Assembly (NCBI RefSeq): GCF_014397005.1
Contig: NZ_JACGWS010000021.1
Location: 1-64,000 of the forward strand
Source of the DNA: Kordia aestuariivivens
GTDB lineage: Bacteria > Bacteroidota > Bacteroidia > Flavobacteriales > Flavobacteriaceae
Length of the DNA stretch: 64,000 bases
Reading direction: 5' to 3'
Shown one piece after another: positions 63,462 to 64,000 of this stretch. A program made the position numbers and the translations under genes. The notes under the pieces were generated by a model. That model was not told where the DNA came from and did not search any database. It saw only the letters and a list, made by a program, of their open reading frames with translations. How positions within the stretch are numbered: position 1 is the stretch's first letter; the number at the start of each line of letters is the position of its first letter.

Positions 63462-64000
63462 ATGATGAAAAAATTGATTGTACTCTTAACTGTGTTAGGA
63501 TTTATTGCATGTGGAAAAGAAACGAAAGGTAATTTAACCATTACTGGAAACATAGATGGACTGAAAGAAGGAACTATTTTTTTACAGAAAGTTCAAGATA
63601 CAACCTTAATTACGTTAGATTCATTACTTGTAAATGGTGATGCGCATTTTACGTTTAGCACGACGATTGAAGAACCTGAAGTTTTGTATTTGTATTTGAG
63701 TAAGAAGGATTTCAACGAATTGAATGATCGCATTGATTTTTTTGCTGAACCTGGCGAAATGACTATCAATACAACTTTACGTAGATTCGTAAACGATGTG
63801 CAAATTACGGGTTCTAAAAATCATACCGAATTGATTGCTTTTAAAGAGTTTATGACCAAGTATAACACCAAAGAATTGATGTTATTACGCGATGGAATGA
63901 ACGCGCAAAAAGAAGAAGATACAAAGAAAGTAGCGGAGATTAACGACAAGATTGCGAATTATAGCAAAAGTCGCATGCGTTACATTTTAAATTATGCATT
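63462..64000 (+). CDS. DUF4369-type lipoprotein, truncated by the window
   Basis: Starts at ATG 63462 (a second ATG at 63465); runs beyond the window end, so only about 179 residues are visible. Lipobox GFIAC (Cys about residue 17), then a DUF4369-like beta domain (GNLTITGNIDGLKEGTIFLQ), as in the N-termini of Bacteroidota thioredoxin-like (TlpA/ResA) lipoproteins. A thioredoxin domain probably follows outside the window. Confidence 0.85.
   Translation, partial: MMKKLIVLLTVLGFIACGKETKGNLTITGNIDGLKEGTIFLQKVQDTTLITLDSLLVNGDAHFTFSTTIEEPEVLYLYLSKKDFNELNDRIDFFAEPGEMTINTTLRRFVNDVQITGSKNHTELIAFKEFMTKYNTKELMLLRDGMNAQKEEDTKKVAEINDKIANYSKSRMRYILNYA

Overview
The window is an AT-rich, densely packed stretch of a Bacteroidota chromosome, most likely a marine Flavobacteriaceae. 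The evidence is YidC with a large periplasmic domain, a TonB-dependent receptor with an N-terminal carboxypeptidase-like domain, BshC (bacillithiol synthesis), SusC/gliding-era style lipoproteins, promoter boxes of the TAnnTTTG type, and several small peptides whose leaders look like the flavobacterial class I lanthipeptide leader (K-x-L-x-L-N-K-x-x-I-S). The peptide repertoire reminds me of Kordia, but that is an impression, not a proof. No tRNA, rRNA, CRISPR array, transposase or integrase was seen.

Layout. 1-5.6 kb (minus): yidC, pyrG, then a cassette of signal-less amidase, lipoprotein and small protein. 5.9-11 kb (minus): a solitary lanthipeptide-like precursor, then guaA-LysM protein-OsmC-DUF922-DUF3820 in one direction. 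11.2-12.8 kb (plus): membrane-anchored zincin, small membrane protein, second solitary precursor. 12.9-19.9 kb: bshC, M14 carboxypeptidase, palindromic repeats, rimO, beta-lactamase-like hydrolase. 20.1-25.1 kb (plus): three tightly linked unrecognised genes that form the most unusual module of the window. 25.4-28.5 kb: amidase and a fibronectin type III lipoprotein. 28.6-34.4 kb (minus): ftsY, DUF4295, rpmG, rpmB, cinA, Hpt, FAH hydrolase, a surface protein and an exonuclease. 34.5-42.2 kb: secreted glutaredoxin-like protein, 2-oxoacid dehydrogenase E2, glycosyltransferase, recR, SGNH hydrolase, sodium symporter, CoA-binding protein. 42.4-54.1 kb: TonB receptor, FabH-like synthase, S9 peptidase, htpG, serine hydrolase, RluA-type pseudouridine synthase. 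54.2-55.6 kb (minus): six small double-glycine precursor peptides in 1.45 kb. 55.7-64 kb: VanX-like dipeptidase, a TPR-like protein, AlkB-like dioxygenase, an SPFH-led cluster of small membrane proteins, a DUF819 transporter and the start of a DUF4369 lipoprotein.

How it fits together. Most of the window is housekeeping (GMP and CTP synthesis, translation, protein targeting, recombination) interleaved with secreted peptidases and hydrolases typical of a bacterium living on proteins and particles. Three accessory themes stand out: the 20-25 kb three-gene module, which may encode a TULIP/P47-like protein with a companion rich in amphipathic helices; a set of eight orphan RiPP-like precursors without any modification enzyme or exporter in the window; and the SPFH cluster at 58.5-61.6 kb. 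Intergenic gaps carry several families of palindromic and tandem repeats.
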